Below are positions 5,269 through 5,748 of a stretch of DNA of 5,748 nucleotides, piece after piece (the stretch's first letter is position 1; each line of letters opens with the position of its first letter). The notes below the pieces were generated by a model that was not told the DNA's origin, did no database searches, and saw only the letters and a list, made by a program, of their open reading frames with translations. Source of the DNA: Deltaproteobacteria bacterium (GTDB lineage: Bacteria > Desulfobacterota > DSM-4660 > Desulfatiglandales > HGW-15); contig JAFGPH010000337.1 of the NCBI GenBank assembly GCA_016926135.1, forward strand, positions 1-5,748. Direction: 5' to 3'. Position numbers and translations under genes: made by a program.

Positions 5269-5748
5269 TTAGAAAAACTCCCGCAGTTCCTCGCACACCT
5301 TCTCGGGTGGTCGCACGGTGAAAGGTTCCCTGTGGACGGCCTGGGGGTAGGCCATATCGTTGTTTCCGATGGCCCTCGGAAAGAGGCGCGGGCAGACCCT
5401 CCCGTTGATACAGAATTGCTCGTTTTGCCTCACGGAAGAGATGGCCACGTTGAAGCTGCAGATACCCTGGCGGTGAAAATAGCCGAGTACCTTGGCGAGT
5501 CCCGTCAGGAAAGACATGATTTCGGCCTCTTCGATCCGTGCAAGAGAATCATGGTGAGGGAAAACGCAGCAGATATCGGGCAGGAAGCTGAAAGGAACGA
5601 AGCTCATGAGCCAGGCGGTCGAGTCCGTTTCACCCAGGTGGCGTTCTCCCAGTCTTTTTTCCTCCTCGATGTAATCGTGCCAGAAGTTGCGGCCCGTTTC
5701 CCGGGCATACCTGCGGCATCCATCCAGTTGGCGGCGAAGTTCGTTCAT
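5269..5748 (-). CDS. Galactose-1-phosphate uridylyltransferase-like protein, C-terminal part (5' end beyond window)
   Basis: The visible 159 residues read from the right edge, where an ATG happens to fall exactly at 5746-5748; the content suggests this is an internal methionine and the gene continues outside. Numbering from there, the family-like motifs are 'FWHDYIEEEKRLGER' (22-36), 'TAWLMSFVPF' (44-53), 'SFNVAI' (98-103) and 'CPRLFPR' (119-125). These resemble the C-terminal half of GalT-like proteins of delta-proteobacteria. True GalT moves UMP between UDP-glucose and galactose-1-phosphate in the Leloir pathway using an N-terminal HPH motif, which is not visible here. The second-half HxH metal motif of classical GalT is not present: the matching place reads 'FCINGRVC'. 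Activity on galactose-1-phosphate is therefore uncertain, and a related nucleotidyl- or AP4A-type transferase is possible. It converges on the kinase gene. TAA stop at 5271-5269. Confidence 0.78.
   Translation of the reverse strand: MNELRRQLDGCRRYARETGRNFWHDYIEEEKRLGERHLGETDSTAWLMSFVPFSFLPDICCVFPHHDSLARIEEAEIMSFLTGLAKVLGYFHRQGICSFNVAISSVRQNEQFCINGRVCPRLFPRAIGNNDMAYPQAVHREPFTVRPPEKVCEELREFF

Overview
The window looks like an ordinary chromosomal stretch of a moderately GC-rich, Gram-negative, delta-type proteobacterium (Desulfobacterota, perhaps a Syntrophobacter-like or related sulfate-reducing or syntrophic lineage). This placement is an inference from protein style: a V4R-like/GAF/PAS hybrid histidine kinase, a small 'YGFIMREFYC' cysteine protein and a GalT-like protein of a type I associate with that group. 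No rRNA, tRNA, CRISPR array, transposase or phage gene was seen.

Layout. Positions 1-397 are visibly more AT-rich than the rest and hold no gene I can support. Three minus-strand genes follow, read from right to left. The first is an EI24/CysZ-like integral membrane protein (2127 to 1363). The second is a TPR-repeat lipoprotein whose likely GTG start overlaps the end of the membrane gene by 14 bases (1376 to 720). The third, after a 97-base gap, is a 74-residue cysteine/histidine-containing protein (622 to 398). The first two are almost certainly co-transcribed.

A 109-base divergent intergenic region (2128-2236) separates this group from a single large plus-strand gene. It carries a plausible sigma70 promoter reading toward the large gene and two interlocked palindromes touching its -35 box. 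The large gene (2237-5122) encodes a 961-residue hybrid sensor histidine kinase: V4R-like sensor, two-helix membrane hairpin, GAF, PAS, HisKA, HATPase and a terminal receiver. All kinase and receiver key residues are present. Its sensor domain keeps the cysteine spacing of the zinc site known from the XylR/DmpR/MopR phenol sensors.

The kinase converges on a minus-strand gene that runs off the right edge (5748 to 5269) and encodes the C-terminal part of a galactose-1-phosphate uridylyltransferase-like protein. The gap between the two (5123-5268) holds a 22-bp-arm hairpin of the dispersed-repeat type, which may also act as a two-way terminator.

I see no evidence of a complete new multi-gene system. 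The points most worth following are the probable metal site in the kinase sensor, the small Cys/His protein, the hairpin element and the palindromic promoter.
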